Below are positions 18,701-28,967 of a DNA stretch of 64,000 nt, piece by piece. The position numbers and the translations under genes are program-made. Each line of letters begins with the position of its first letter. Position 1 is the first letter of the stretch. The DNA comes from an uncultured Pseudomonadales bacterium (GTDB lineage Bacteria; Pseudomonadota; Gammaproteobacteria; Pseudomonadales; Azotimanducaceae), in NCBI GenBank assembly GCA_958296405.1, contig OY282519.1, positions 2,402,132 to 2,466,131 on the forward strand, read 5' to 3'. The notes under the pieces were generated by a model. The model was not told the origin of the DNA and searched no databases. It saw nothing but the letters and a program-made list of their open reading frames with translations.

Positions 18701-18948
18701 GCCCGGAACTCATGCCGCCGGACGCCGAACTGCAGCACCTCGGCGACCGCGAGTACGGCTTGCGCATGGCCGGCATGGCCGAGTTTGTGCGCGTCACCAC
18801 GAATCCAGCGTACTTTGAGGAGCACGCGGAGAGCGTGGAACTGTGGTCGCCCGGGAGCGCCGTGTTCAAGGCACCGGAAGGTTTGGGCGAGTCAGTGTTC
18901 ACCGATGTGGCGAAGAATCTGCGCGACATCCTGCGGCGCGAAGAGTAG
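15775..18948 (+). CDS. SNF2-family helicase with N-terminal phospholipase D-like domain (1057 aa)
   Basis: The N-terminal 220 residues form a PLD-like nuclease domain: RLTGYFNAGALALA, then HEK at about 142-144 and WNGSLNET, giving one HxK...N site. The SNF2/DEAD core follows with IADEVGLGKTIQ (about 309-320), LDEAHH (about 424-429), LLTATPM, and motif VI EQRIGRIDRLGQ near residue 860. Such PLD-helicase proteins occur in defence islands and related DrmC/DrmD parts make up DISARM; here the two activities are on one chain. It probably translocates on DNA and cuts it through the PLD domain. It is the last gene of the island: IS sequences begin about 80 bases further on. Confidence 0.87.
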   Translation: MLRDRNWHIRYTPDDGDLVRLFYIPALQDAARYDRLTGYFNAGALALAARGIEGLVRNDGRMRLLVGCTLKAAEIEAIERGEALREQVERHLAQLPLAPPDAQAHGALELLAWMVGRGHLDVKVAVPCNPDGVPVPDDAIFHEKAGVVEDCTGDRIAWNGSLNETAAGWQRNWESIHVYTSWGPEPERVQNEEQNFARLWANRSPRLIVLDVPAAVRGDLMRFMPHDLPKRLQPQDVPKRQHAARKPVATDEPPSVDLRALVWRFIQQAPQLPNGGAEVGAATAAVEPWPHQARAFQRLYAQWPPKLLIADEVGLGKTIQAGLLLRQAWLAGKAKRILILAPKAVLKQWQIELREKFNLHWPIYDGKGLSWPDSPAQSVLGEPDCAGLAWHEQPAVIASSQLMRRQDRAATLLEQADPWDLIVLDEAHHARRRAMGAKREDRPNNLLRLMRALKERTQGLLLLTATPMQVHPIETWDLLDLLGLPAEWSEAAFLQFFEDLESPNPSAEAMERLARLFRSVERTFNEAASEDVEGMTKLSRLSTRKLLSALRDEATIPRRQLSAVERQAALVLMRSQTPIRHLVSRHTRQLLRRYAKAGRLGSPIAERDVEDRFLRMTDAEQALYAAVEAYIANAYDQAAAAERSAVGFVMTVYRRRVASSFRALRRTFEKRLATMDGRESALLGFADIDEDAPDDDIGEPLDVDELERLARDALVADERSQIVGLLERARVLPSDSKLAALKAVLADLHERGYEQAMVFTQYADTLDFLREALQEGSDRPLRLMCFSGRGGEVPSTDRRSWRRIGRDEAKRRFRAGEADILLCTDAAAEGLNFQFCGALVNYDMPWNPMRVEQRIGRIDRLGQQHPRIRIVNLHYEGTVETDVYRALRERIQLFETVVGRLQPILAQLPGTIASAALAKDAAGNARSSALAAIERQTDEAEASGFDLDAALDEDLELPPTPPSPVTMDDLEQIIGRPELMPPDAELQHLGDREYGLRMAGMAEFVRVTTNPAYFEEHAESVELWSPGSAVFKAPEGLGESVFTDVAKNLRDILRREE

Positions 18949-19071
18949 TACTTAGGGCTCGCTGCAAGGGCTGCGCCCCTGGAACCCATCGGGGTCTTGC
19001 CCTCGAACTCCGAGGCTAAAGCAGGTTAGGGAAGGTCTGTGGGGGATCAGCGACCTTCTGGACATTTGGGG

Positions 19072-20074
19072 TCAGGCAGCCGCCTCGATCATCCTAGCGA
19101 ACTCGGCGGGCGTTTTCATGCCGAGGGAGCGGTGTCGGCGTCGGTTGTTGTAGTAGTCGAGGTAGGCGGCGAGCGCCTCGTTCATGGCGGCGCAGGTGAG
19201 CTCTCCCCGGTACTGGCTCCAGCACTCGACGCGCGCGGTGCGGTTGGCGCGCTCGACGATGCCGTTGAGCTGCGGCGAGCGCGGCGGCAGCACCAGCAGC
19301 GGCAGCCCCAGCGCCCTGCACTCCTCCTCGAAGGCGGCCATGAACTCCGAGCCGCCGTCCACCTGCACGGCGCGGATGTCCAGCTTGCCGACGGCCTCGC
19401 GCAGGAACGCCCGCGCCGTGTTCGCCGTGGCGCGCGAGTAGACCTTGGCCCACTGCAGCCGCGTGCGCGGGCACACGGCGCGGAACTCCTTGCGGGTCAC
19501 GCCGTCAATGTGCGTGGTCATGTGGTCGAACTGCACGCCGAAGTGCCTGTCGCGCGGCTTCCACCGGCGCATGCGCGCCGGTGAAGTCGCGCCGCCGCTT
19601 CGCGGCGGCCCTCCCCTCGCAGAACGAGCATGGCCGCGCATGCCCGCGCTCCACCGCCCAGCGCAGGATGCGCCCTGCCGTCGCCTCGCTCAGCGCCCGC
19701 TCCGGCCAGCGCGCCGCCAAGTCCAGCGCGATCCTCGCCTTCCCCGCCCACGGCGTCTCGCGGCGGAGGCGCGCCACCCGCCTGGCGTCCGCCATCGTCC
19801 ACCGCCGCCCCGGATGGCTGCGCGGCCGGCTGCTGCGCGGAACCAGCCCCTTCACCCCCTCCTCGAGCAGCCGCTTCCTCCGCGCGTAGCACGTGCTCCG
19901 CCCCACCCCGAACGCCGCCAGAGCCTCCGCCAGACCCACCTCCTTCCGGATCCGGTCGATCCCCTCCAGCTCCCGCAGCCGACGCAGCGCCTCCGCGTCG
20001 TCCGTCCCGTCCACCCGCAAATTCAGGTGGAACGCCCTGTCTTGTGCCAACATCCGCATCGTTCGGTCTCCCAT
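19072..20074 (-). pseudogene. IS481-family transposase, frameshifted
   Basis: Two minus-strand frames together make one transposase. The upstream frame (from 20074, or ATG 20060) carries the N-terminal helix-turn-helix region (GLAEALAAFGVGRSTCYARR) up to CEGRAAAKRRRDFTG. The downstream frame carries the integrase catalytic core: FDHMTTHIDG (first D), VQVDGGSEFMAAF (second D) and the rve C-terminus YLDYYNNRRRHRSLGMKTP. The frame changes near 19560. Element B in this window has one continuous frame across the same point, so this is a disabling mutation, not an obvious programmed shift. A sequencing error cannot be excluded. Confidence 0.78.
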
Positions 20075-20104
20075 GTTGTTGTCAACTCATAGGCTACCGA
20101 ACCG

Positions 20105-20132
20105 CCGCGCCCAAGGGCTTCCTTGGGCGCGG
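20105..20132. other. Perfect subterminal hairpin in IS481 element A
   Basis: CCGCGCCCAAGG, a GCTT loop, and its exact reverse complement CCTTGGGCGCGG form a 12-bp stem. It lies between the transposase start (minus strand) and the right inverted repeat, where it would be copied into the 5' leader of any transcript entering from outside. It may limit read-through expression of the transposase. Element B has an unrelated perfect hairpin in the same place. Confidence 0.7.
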
Positions 20133-20225
20133 CACTGTCCAGAAGGTGCTGATCCCTTTCAAGGTCTGAACAAGCGGCGGCGATGCTGCGACAATGGGCG
20201 CGTTGACCGTTAGGAGAGGCGTTCG

Positions 20226-20720
20226 ATGACCGAAGCGACCCAAGCGACTTTCGCGGAGTTGGAGCACAGGGCGAAGAAGCGGAAGACGCGGCGGGAGAAG
20301 TTCCTGGAGCGGATGGATGGGCTGGTTCCGTGGAAGGAGCTGGAAGAGATGATCCGTCCGCACTATCCGAAGGCGGGCCGCGGCCGCCGGCCGTATCCGC
20401 TGTCGGCGATGCTGCGGGTGCATTGCGCGCAGCTATTTTACAACATGAGCGATCCGGGGATGGAGGACATGCTCCACGAGGTGGAGTCGGTGCGGCGTTT
20501 CGCGGGCCTGAAGTCGTCGGCGCTGCCGGACGAGACGACGATCCTGAACTTCCGGCATCTGCTGGAGAGGCACGGCCTCGGCGAGGCGCTGCGGTCGGCG
20601 ATCAACGGCAGCCTGGCGTCGCGGGGCTTGGCGCTGCGGGAAGGGACGGAGGTGAACGCGAGCTTGGTGAGGCACCGTCGTTGACGAAGAACCGTTCCGG
20701 GAAGCACGGTCCGGAGATGC
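20226..20720 (+). pseudogene. IS5-family transposase, N-terminal part, frameshifted and truncated
   Basis: The first 150 codons (KTRREKFLERMDGLVPW, then HCAQLFYNMSDPGMEDML and LPDETTILNFRHLLERHGL) are typical of IS5-group transposases. After EGTEVNASLV the frame breaks near 20672 by loss of one base; the next expected residues, EAPSLTKNRSGKHGPEM, continue in another frame. Similarity ends at about 20720, so the catalytic C-terminal domain is gone. It cannot make an active transposase. Confidence 0.8.
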
Positions 20721-20971
20721 GAACCCATCCGATACGAGCCCGCCGGAGCCACCACCATCTGCGGGCACTCCGGGCAGTCTCGGAACTTCTCGCCCGGCTG
20801 TGCGCCCGCCCGGCGCTGCGCCGTCTGATGCACCATCGGCACCACGCCGTGCGCCACCGTCTCCGTCCGGTTGCCGACGATCACCGCCACGCCTAGTTCG
20901 CTGCCCGCCGCCGACACGCCAACAAGCGCGAACGCCACGCACGCTGCGCCTTTCAGCCTAGGTCCGCTCAT
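20721..20971 (-). pseudogene. Truncated SUMF1/formylglycine-generating-enzyme-like secreted protein
   Basis: A minus-strand frame from ATG 20971, behind a GGGAGGGG site, encodes a signal peptide (VAFALVGVSAAGSE), a short linker and the segment FRDCPECPQMVVAPAGSYRM followed by GS. This is the usual entry into the FGE-sulfatase (SUMF1) domain, here VVxPAGSxxMGS. The coding sequence is cut off at about 20720 by the IS5 remnant, leaving some 80 codons of a protein normally over 250. It lies divergent from the giant BNR/LRR gene. No function remains likely. Confidence 0.65.
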
Positions 20972-21152
20972 TCCGGTGCGATCCCCTCCCACGCGCGTCG
21001 CCGTCGCCGGAATTTGTGCCACTGGCGGCACTTCTCCGGCATCGTATGGCAGGGTTTGAGGTGTTTCCCCCGGCCGCCGCCACGCCGCGCATTCTCCGCA
21101 TCTGGGCCCCCCAACCCTGTAGACTACCGAACATGTTTGCGACAGTTCCGGA

Positions 21153-24100
21153 TTGCGCTTGAGCGTGCGCCTTGGGCGTGGCGGCTTCGCACTCCCGGTT
21201 CGCTCAGCGGCGCAAGCAGGGTTCCGGCGGGCCTTGTGCCGGCATCTGTTGCTGCTGCGAAGAAGCATCCACCATTTAGCTGGTTTGGCCTTCTGCCTGC
21301 TCGCAAGCCAAACCGCCGGCGTTGAACGCGAAGGCTTGTTCGCCGCGGCGGAGCCTCCGCCCGCCGCGTCTCCGCCCGTCACAAGCCTGCCGGCGATGCG
21401 CAGCCGGTGGGTGTCGATGGACTTTGCGCAGCTAGCAACGCTTGCGCCGCCGGAAGCCGCGCCCCCTGCCCGCGGCGAACCCGCGCCGGCCCAACCGGCG
21501 GCCACCAGCCAAACCCTCGTGTTGAATCTGTTCGAGGACGCGCGTTTCGATGCCGTGGTGGAGCGTCGCGCGCCGGCGGTGGCGGGGCACATGCTGCGCG
21601 GCAAGCTGCTTGGGGCACAGGGTGGACGCTGGACGCTGATGGTGCGTCGGGGCATGGCCACCGGCACCGTGCTGACGCCCACCCGCGCCTTCGTGGTGAG
21701 TGTGAATGCCAGCGGTCTGCACAGCGTTGCCGAGGTGGATCGCACATTGTTCCCGCCGGATGACCCGGATGCCGAGTGGCGGGTGCGCGTGCCGCCGGAT
21801 CCGGTTGGCCCGCCGCCAGAACGAGCGCGGGAAGGAGCGCCCGTTGAGCGCGCCGAGCGGTCGCGGCAGCCCGAGTCGTCGCGGCGCTGGGAACCTTTGC
21901 AACGCCTCGAACCGTCGCGGCGGCCCCAGTCCCCACAGCGCTCGGAAACCCGGCGTCCCCGGGAACCCGCGCAACCCCCAGACCCATCGCCCGATCTCTC
22001 CCCGCAGAGTTCATCATCACAAGATCAAACATCGGCGACACCAACTCGCCAATCCGCCCCGAGGCCATACGCGAGCCATCAGCCGGGCCTGCCCGCGGCC
22101 GGCGGCACTTGGCGGCCGATCGGCCCGGCGCCCATCTACAACGGGCAGGTGGAGAACGTGGTGCCGGACGACGAAGTGGTGGGCGCCATCCACACGGTGT
22201 TGGCGCATCCGACGAATGTGAACGTGCTCTACGTCGGCGCCGTCAACGGCGGCGTCTGGCGCACAGACGACGCCACCAGCACCCGTCCAACGTGGCGCCC
22301 GCTGACGGACTCAGCGCCGTCGCTCTCCATCAGCGCCATGGCCTTCGACGCCAACGATCCCAACACCATTCTGGCTGGCATCGGGCGCTACAGCAGCTAC
22401 GGCAGAGCGGGGGGAGACCGGGTGGGGCTGTTGCTCACCAAGGACGGTGGCGCCAATTGGCGGCACATTGAGCTGCCGTACAGCGACGTCTTCAACAGGA
22501 ACATCTCCGGCGTCGCGGTGGACGGCAACCGCTTCGTGGTCGCCGTGGGGCCGTGGGCCAATCTCGTCTATCGCAGTTTGGACGGCGGCGCCACCTGGGC
22601 GCCGGCGGACGGATTGCCCGGCACCGGCGCTCTCGACTTGGTGGTGGACCCCACCGATCGCAACCGGCTCTATGTGACGATGCGGGAACAGGGCGTTTAC
22701 TTGAGCGAGGATGGCGGCGCGTCTTGGCGCAACGTCTCGGCCCACGACGAGGCCCTCAATGCCGCATTCACCGTTCCCGTCGTCGACGCGGAAGGCCTCC
22801 TAACCGGGGAGAACAACAACGCGGAGATGGCGGTGGCGAGCGACGGCCGGCTGTATGTGGCGGTGCTGGTGGCCGGTCAGGCCAACTACATCGGCTTCAC
22901 GGACGACCAAGGCGCTACTTGGACGGCCATGGATTTGCCCTTAACGCCCGAACCGAGCGGCGAAACGGTGGGTCTCAATCCGCGCTTCAAGCCTGGCGGC
23001 CAAGGCGCGATTCACTTTTCCATCCGCACGGACCCAACGCAGCCAAACATCGTCTATGTGGGGGGAGACCGGCAAGACCTTTGCTTCGGCCCCGAGGGCC
23101 GCTGCGGCAACTTCATTGGCGCGGACGACTACACCGGCCGCTTGTTCCGGGGCAACACGGCTATCGCGCCCACCGGCGCGGTGCCGTCGCCGCAGTGGGA
23201 ACACCTCACGCATTCGGACGCCGTGGCCGAGACTCCGGGTGGCGGCACGCTGAGCCACAGTGCGCCCCACGCAGACTCGCGGGAGATGGTGTTCGACGCC
23301 AGCGGCGACATCATCGAAGTGGACGATGGCGGCATCTATCGGCGCACGTCGCCTCGCGACAACACGGGCGATTGGTTCTCGCTGAACGGCAACCTGCAGG
23401 TGAGCGAGATGCACGATGTCGCGTACGACCCGTTGGCCGAGGTGGTGATCGGCGGCAATCAAGACACCGGCACCCCGGAGCAGGCCGCCGCCGGGTCGAA
23501 GGGTTGGAACAGCGTTCGCACCGCGGATGGCGGTGACGTGGCGGTGGACGCGAGCAACGCCCCCGATTATTCCATTCGATACTCGAGCTTCCAATTTCTG
23601 CGGAACTTTCGCCGCTTCCTCTACAACGCGGATAACCAAATCGTCGAACGTCAATTTCCGCGCCTCACCCAACAGGAAGTGTCCGTGTACGAGGCGGCGC
23701 CGGAGTTCGGCTTCGTGCAGCCAGTGGTGCTCAACGCCGTGGCGCCGCACCGCGGCGTCTTGCCAACCGAGTCTTGGGTGTATGAGACCCATGATCGCTT
23801 CGACACCCTCACGGCAGTGCATGCCTTCGGTCCAAATGAGGAGGCCACGACGGCCGCCTACGGATGCGCAACCAACTCCGATCTGCTTTACGTCGGTGGC
23901 GATATCGGCGGCTCCACGGGCATGTTGGTGCGCACGGACGCTGACGGCGAGTTCTCGCAAACCGCCTACGGGGGCGATGCGCCGCGCGCGATCCTCATCC
24001 ATCCCGATGATTGCGCCACGGTGTATGCGGCCGATGTCACCAATGTGTATGTGTCCCACGACACGGGCGCGACTTGGCGGAACATCACTGGCAATCTCGT

Positions 24101-25991
24101 GGATGCGCCGGTGCTTTGGCGAGATCTGCACAAGCTGGAGTTCCTGCCCAGCGACGGCCCGCTGGGCGACGCCGCAGTGCTGGTTGCCGGGCGGGGCGGG
24201 GTGCATGCCATGTTCACCGAGCAGGAAGGCAATTGGCTCTCGCTGAATGACGGCTTGCCCCACGCCCCAGCGTGGGACTTGGACTACGACGCGACGGACG
24301 ATGTGCTGGTGGTCTCCACCCTCGGTCGCGGCGCTTGGCGGCTTGAGGCGGGGCCCGTGGCGGTGCGGGCGATTGAGGATGTGGTGTTGGAAGTGGCTGA
24401 TGGCAATGGGTCGGTGCGCTTGGCCGGTGTGTTCCGCGATCCGGGCGGCGGCGCGTTGACTTACGCAGTGACGTCCGCGGACGACGCCGTTGCCGAGGTC
24501 AGCGTTGTCGGGGACGTGGTGACCATCACGCCACGCGCGGCCGGCGCCGTCCGCATCCACGTCACCGCCCGCAACGCCCGCGGTGCCGTCGGCACCACCA
24601 CGTTCACGGTTGCGGTCGGCGCGGTGTTCAACATCGCGGCACCCGCGGGTGCCGCCGAAGGCGCGACAGCGCGTTTTATGTTGACGTTGAGCCGCGCCTT
24701 GAGCGTCGCCGTCGAAGTCCGCTACAGGGGCGACTGGGCGATTGGCGCCATCGCCGTGCCTGCCGGGGCGCTCGCAGTCCCCTTCGACATCGCCGTTGAG
24801 GACGACGACGTGATCGAGCCTTGGCGCGAGACCTACACGATCGAACTCGTCGCGCCGGAGCGCAACGAGGACTTTGGCTTGGGCTTTGCCAGCGCCGCGA
24901 CGTTGACTGTGGAGGAGGGCGTCTGTGACAACACGGCCACCGTGCGCGCCGCGGTGCTGGAGCGGATAGGCGTTGCAGACTGCGCGGCGGCGGACAATCC
25001 CGCAGCCGTCACACGGCTCGACCTAAGCAATCGAGGGATTAGCCGTCTCAAGCTAGGTGAGTTCGGCCAGATGCGTTCGCTGCGTTCGCTGGATCTATCG
25101 GAGAACGCGCTTGCGGAACTGCCTGAGCGAGCTTTCAGTGAAGACTTGGCAACGCTGTCCAGTGGGGCCGGGGCCTTGGAAACGCTGTCGCTGCGCTCGA
25201 ATCGGCTCCGGGCGCTGCGGAGTGACGCTTTCCTCGGAGTGACAGGGCTGCGGGAAATCGATTTGCGCGGCAATGCCTTGGCCGAATTGCCGCCGGGCCT
25301 TTTCTCGGAACTGCGATCGCTCGCCGCGCTCAGGCTTGAGGACAACCCCGGCGCGCCATTCGCGCTGGTCTTGGAGGTGCTGCGCGCTGATGTGCCGCCT
25401 TGGAGCGGTCGCTCGCCGGCCGCGGTGTTCGCGCGCGTCGTGGAAGGCGCGCCGTTCACCGCGAACCTTGGCTTGCGGGTGGTTGACGGCGAAGCGGCCG
25501 TCACGGAGGCGAGGCTGCGGGCCGGCGAGCACGAAAGCGAGTTGGTGTTGGTGGATCGAATCGATGGCAAGGCAGCCTACGCGCAGTTCGTCGCGCCGCC
25601 GCCCAGCGAGAACTTCACAGGCTTCGCGCTGGTGGCGGGAGACCCGTTGTTGCTCTTCAAGGCGCGGCCCAGGGTGGTGACGGCGCCGCCGGCGCAATCG
25701 CTCGACTTGGAAGGCGACCCCATTGTTCTCGACCTAAACAAGGTGTTCGGTGATTTCGACAGCGCGGAGCTCAACTTCGTGGCCACCGTGAGCGACGACA
25801 CGCTCGCTACGGCGAGCGTCGATGGCAGCCTGTTGACGATTGTTGCGAGTAGCGTTGAAGGCGTCCTGACGGTGACGGTGACTGCCACGGACGCCGATGG
25901 CTTGAGCGCGACGCTGAGGATTCGCGTGGTGGCGGAGCCGTTGGGGCGGGGGCTGCGTAGCTGGCGGTTTTTTCCGTTCGAGGAGGACTAG
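21153..25991 (+). CDS. Giant secreted BNR/sortilin-type beta-propeller, Calx-beta-like, LRR and cadherin-like protein (1612 aa)
   Basis: The start is TTG 21153; a hydrophobic stretch (LAGLAFCLLASQTAGVE, residues about 42-58) after basic residues suggests export. A Pro/Arg/Ser-rich low-complexity linker lies around 220-310. From about 320 to 1060 a propeller region has repeated Asp-boxes: DGGATW, DGGASW, DQGATW, DTGATW. Next come a putative Ig/cadherin-like domain (about 1070-1150), a Calx-beta-like domain (about 1150-1250, DDDVIEPWRETYTIEL), leucine-rich repeats (LRSLDLSENALAELPE; LREIDLRGNALAELPPGLF) and a final cadherin-like module. No glycosidase catalytic motif is evident. Such proteins are usually surface-exposed or secreted, for binding or degrading polymers or cell contact; the ligand is unknown. 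The gene stands alone. Confidence 0.78.
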   Translation: MRLSVRLGRGGFALPVRSAAQAGFRRALCRHLLLLRRSIHHLAGLAFCLLASQTAGVEREGLFAAAEPPPAASPPVTSLPAMRSRWVSMDFAQLATLAPPEAAPPARGEPAPAQPAATSQTLVLNLFEDARFDAVVERRAPAVAGHMLRGKLLGAQGGRWTLMVRRGMATGTVLTPTRAFVVSVNASGLHSVAEVDRTLFPPDDPDAEWRVRVPPDPVGPPPERAREGAPVERAERSRQPESSRRWEPLQRLEPSRRPQSPQRSETRRPREPAQPPDPSPDLSPQSSSSQDQTSATPTRQSAPRPYASHQPGLPAAGGTWRPIGPAPIYNGQVENVVPDDEVVGAIHTVLAHPTNVNVLYVGAVNGGVWRTDDATSTRPTWRPLTDSAPSLSISAMAFDANDPNTILAGIGRYSSYGRAGGDRVGLLLTKDGGANWRHIELPYSDVFNRNISGVAVDGNRFVVAVGPWANLVYRSLDGGATWAPADGLPGTGALDLVVDPTDRNRLYVTMREQGVYLSEDGGASWRNVSAHDEALNAAFTVPVVDAEGLLTGENNNAEMAVASDGRLYVAVLVAGQANYIGFTDDQGATWTAMDLPLTPEPSGETVGLNPRFKPGGQGAIHFSIRTDPTQPNIVYVGGDRQDLCFGPEGRCGNFIGADDYTGRLFRGNTAIAPTGAVPSPQWEHLTHSDAVAETPGGGTLSHSAPHADSREMVFDASGDIIEVDDGGIYRRTSPRDNTGDWFSLNGNLQVSEMHDVAYDPLAEVVIGGNQDTGTPEQAAAGSKGWNSVRTADGGDVAVDASNAPDYSIRYSSFQFLRNFRRFLYNADNQIVERQFPRLTQQEVSVYEAAPEFGFVQPVVLNAVAPHRGVLPTESWVYETHDRFDTLTAVHAFGPNEEATTAAYGCATNSDLLYVGGDIGGSTGMLVRTDADGEFSQTAYGGDAPRAILIHPDDCATVYAADVTNVYVSHDTGATWRNITGNLVDAPVLWRDLHKLEFLPSDGPLGDAAVLVAGRGGVHAMFTEQEGNWLSLNDGLPHAPAWDLDYDATDDVLVVSTLGRGAWRLEAGPVAVRAIEDVVLEVADGNGSVRLAGVFRDPGGGALTYAVTSADDAVAEVSVVGDVVTITPRAAGAVRIHVTARNARGAVGTTTFTVAVGAVFNIAAPAGAAEGATARFMLTLSRALSVAVEVRYRGDWAIGAIAVPAGALAVPFDIAVEDDDVIEPWRETYTIELVAPERNEDFGLGFASAATLTVEEGVCDNTATVRAAVLERIGVADCAAADNPAAVTRLDLSNRGISRLKLGEFGQMRSLRSLDLSENALAELPERAFSEDLATLSSGAGALETLSLRSNRLRALRSDAFLGVTGLREIDLRGNALAELPPGLFSELRSLAALRLEDNPGAPFALVLEVLRADVPPWSGRSPAAVFARVVEGAPFTANLGLRVVDGEAAVTEARLRAGEHESELVLVDRIDGKAAYAQFVAPPPSENFTGFALVAGDPLLLFKARPRVVTAPPAQSLDLEGDPIVLDLNKVFGDFDSAELNFVATVSDDTLATASVDGSLLTIVASSVEGVLTVTVTATDADGLSATLRIRVVAEPLGRGLRSWRFFPFEED

Positions 25992-26155
25992 CGCCGGCCG
26001 CGGCCTCGGTGGCGCCAGCGAGCGCGGCGATGCCGCCCGGCGGCGTTCAGCCCAACAACCGTGCTGGACAATCGCAACCCAGCGTGGTCTGCCGGCCGCT
26101 TCTTTGACAAGCATCCACTGGCGATAGCGGAGAGCAGCCGCCTTCGTCTGCCGCG

Positions 26156-26764
26156 TCAGCCGCTCCCGCCTGTCGGCGCGTTGCGGTCAGCACAGCGCGG
26201 CGGTTCTTCCAGTGCGTAGATGCGTGTCTCCCGCCGGCGTCCGGCGTTGTCGTCACGCCGCGCTGCATGGTTGCCTTGCCACGCAAAGCCGAGGCGCTCC
26301 GCCACCGCCCAACTGCGCCGGTTGCGGGCATCCATGCGTATTTCGACCCGGCGCGCGCCGAGTGCGTCGAATGCGAATCGCGTCAGTGCGCGAGCCGCCT
26401 CGGTGGCGTAGCCGCTTCCGGTGCAGTCTGTGCGCAGCCAATAGCCGATTTCGAAGCGTGACGCCGGCCAGAGGATGTTGTGGTAGCCGCTGCCGCCCAC
26501 GAGTGCCCCATCGGCCTTGCGTGTGATCAAGAGGGGCAACTCGGTGGGTGTCCCGCTGCTGGTGCCCGCAACGCTCTTCCAGTTGCAAAAGGCCACCGCC
26601 TCGGCCATCCCGTAGGCATCGGTGGCCCACGCCATCCACTCCTTGAGCGCCGGCAACGAGGCGGTGACGGCTTGCAGCAGCGCTGCTGCGTCGTTCGGCG
26701 TGGGGGGACGCAGCCGTAGCCGAGGCGTCTCGACCTGCGTTGGCAGGTTTGGCGTCAGGGGCAT
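26156..26764 (-). CDS. GNAT-family N-acetyltransferase (RimJ/RimL type)
   Basis: 202 residues from ATG 26764 (PLTPNLPTQVETPRLRLRPP). TPRLRLRPPTPNDAAALLQA is the standard opening of RimJ/RimL-like acetyltransferases. GYWLRTDCTGSGYATEAARA holds the acetyl-CoA loop in variant form, and RRVEIRMDARNRRSWAVAER is the conserved RNxxSxxvaEkLGF motif. It should acetylate a primary amine (protein N-terminus, small molecule or antibiotic) with acetyl-CoA. It lies 85 bases downstream of uvrB on the same strand and may be cotranscribed. The longer frame upstream of 26764 runs into uvrB and is not coding. Confidence 0.85.
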   Translation of the reverse strand: MPLTPNLPTQVETPRLRLRPPTPNDAAALLQAVTASLPALKEWMAWATDAYGMAEAVAFCNWKSVAGTSSGTPTELPLLITRKADGALVGGSGYHNILWPASRFEIGYWLRTDCTGSGYATEAARALTRFAFDALGARRVEIRMDARNRRSWAVAERLGFAWQGNHAARRDDNAGRRRETRIYALEEPPRCADRNAPTGGSG

Positions 26765-26849
26765 GGCGCCTCTCACACAGCGTTGCGGGTCGATGGCGGC
26801 GAATGCGCCGCGCGGCAGCGGAACTTGCCAGAATCCGCGGCCAACGCCA

Positions 26850-28865
<2,016 letters not shown>

Positions 28866-28967
28866 CGCCTAGCCCCCTGAGCGCCGGCGGGGGTGCCCGC
28901 GCACTGGCGTATCATTGTTGCCGGGCAGCGGGTTGGCATCAACAACAGCGGGGAGAGCGCTAAGGGC

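Larger units (their letters stand above)
19040..20160 (-). mobile_element. IS481-family element A, flanked by 8-bp direct repeat
   Basis: The inner inverted repeats share GGATCAGC followed by ACCTTCTGGACA or CACCTTCTGGACA (19044-19064 and the complement of 20136-20156). Immediate flanks carry the 8-base direct repeat AAGGTCTG at 19032-19039 and 20161-20168, the expected target duplication. The transposase lies on the minus strand and is frameshifted. A perfect hairpin sits between the transposase start and the right end. Ends related to this element recur in decayed form on both sides of the CRISPR array. Confidence 0.75.
19030..20720 (+). mobile_element. IS5-family element remnant, split by IS481 insertion and 3' truncated
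   Basis: The left terminal repeat begins GGAAGGTCTG at 19030, preceded by TTAG, which fits the YTAR target of the IS5 group. The repeat is interrupted at once by the IS481-family element, which duplicated AAGGTCTG; IS5 sequence resumes at 20161 with AAGGTCTGAACAAGC and a transposase reading frame from 20226. Similarity stops at about 20720, where the broken SUMF1-like gene begins on the other strand. No right terminal repeat is present, so the element lost its right half, probably by a deletion. It is not mobile. Confidence 0.7.

Noticed and set aside
8171..18948. Classification of the island as DISARM
   Set aside because: A PLD domain, a SNF2 helicase and a methylase are present, but drmA/drmB-type genes (DUF1998 helicase pair) are not, and the methylase is DUF1156; naming it DISARM would overreach.
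18949..19029. Possible terminator after the PLD-helicase gene
   Set aside because: Only short GC-rich self-complementary pieces without a T-run; not enough to call.
19505..19641. Programmed frameshift joining the two parts of the element A transposase
   Set aside because: Element B reads through the same region in one frame and no slippery sequence was evident near 19560, so it is listed as a pseudogene.
22941..24560. A 539-codon minus-strand frame in the giant exoprotein gene
   Set aside because: Antisense to a continuous + frame with recurring Asp-box motifs; no recognisable protein and no ribosome site.
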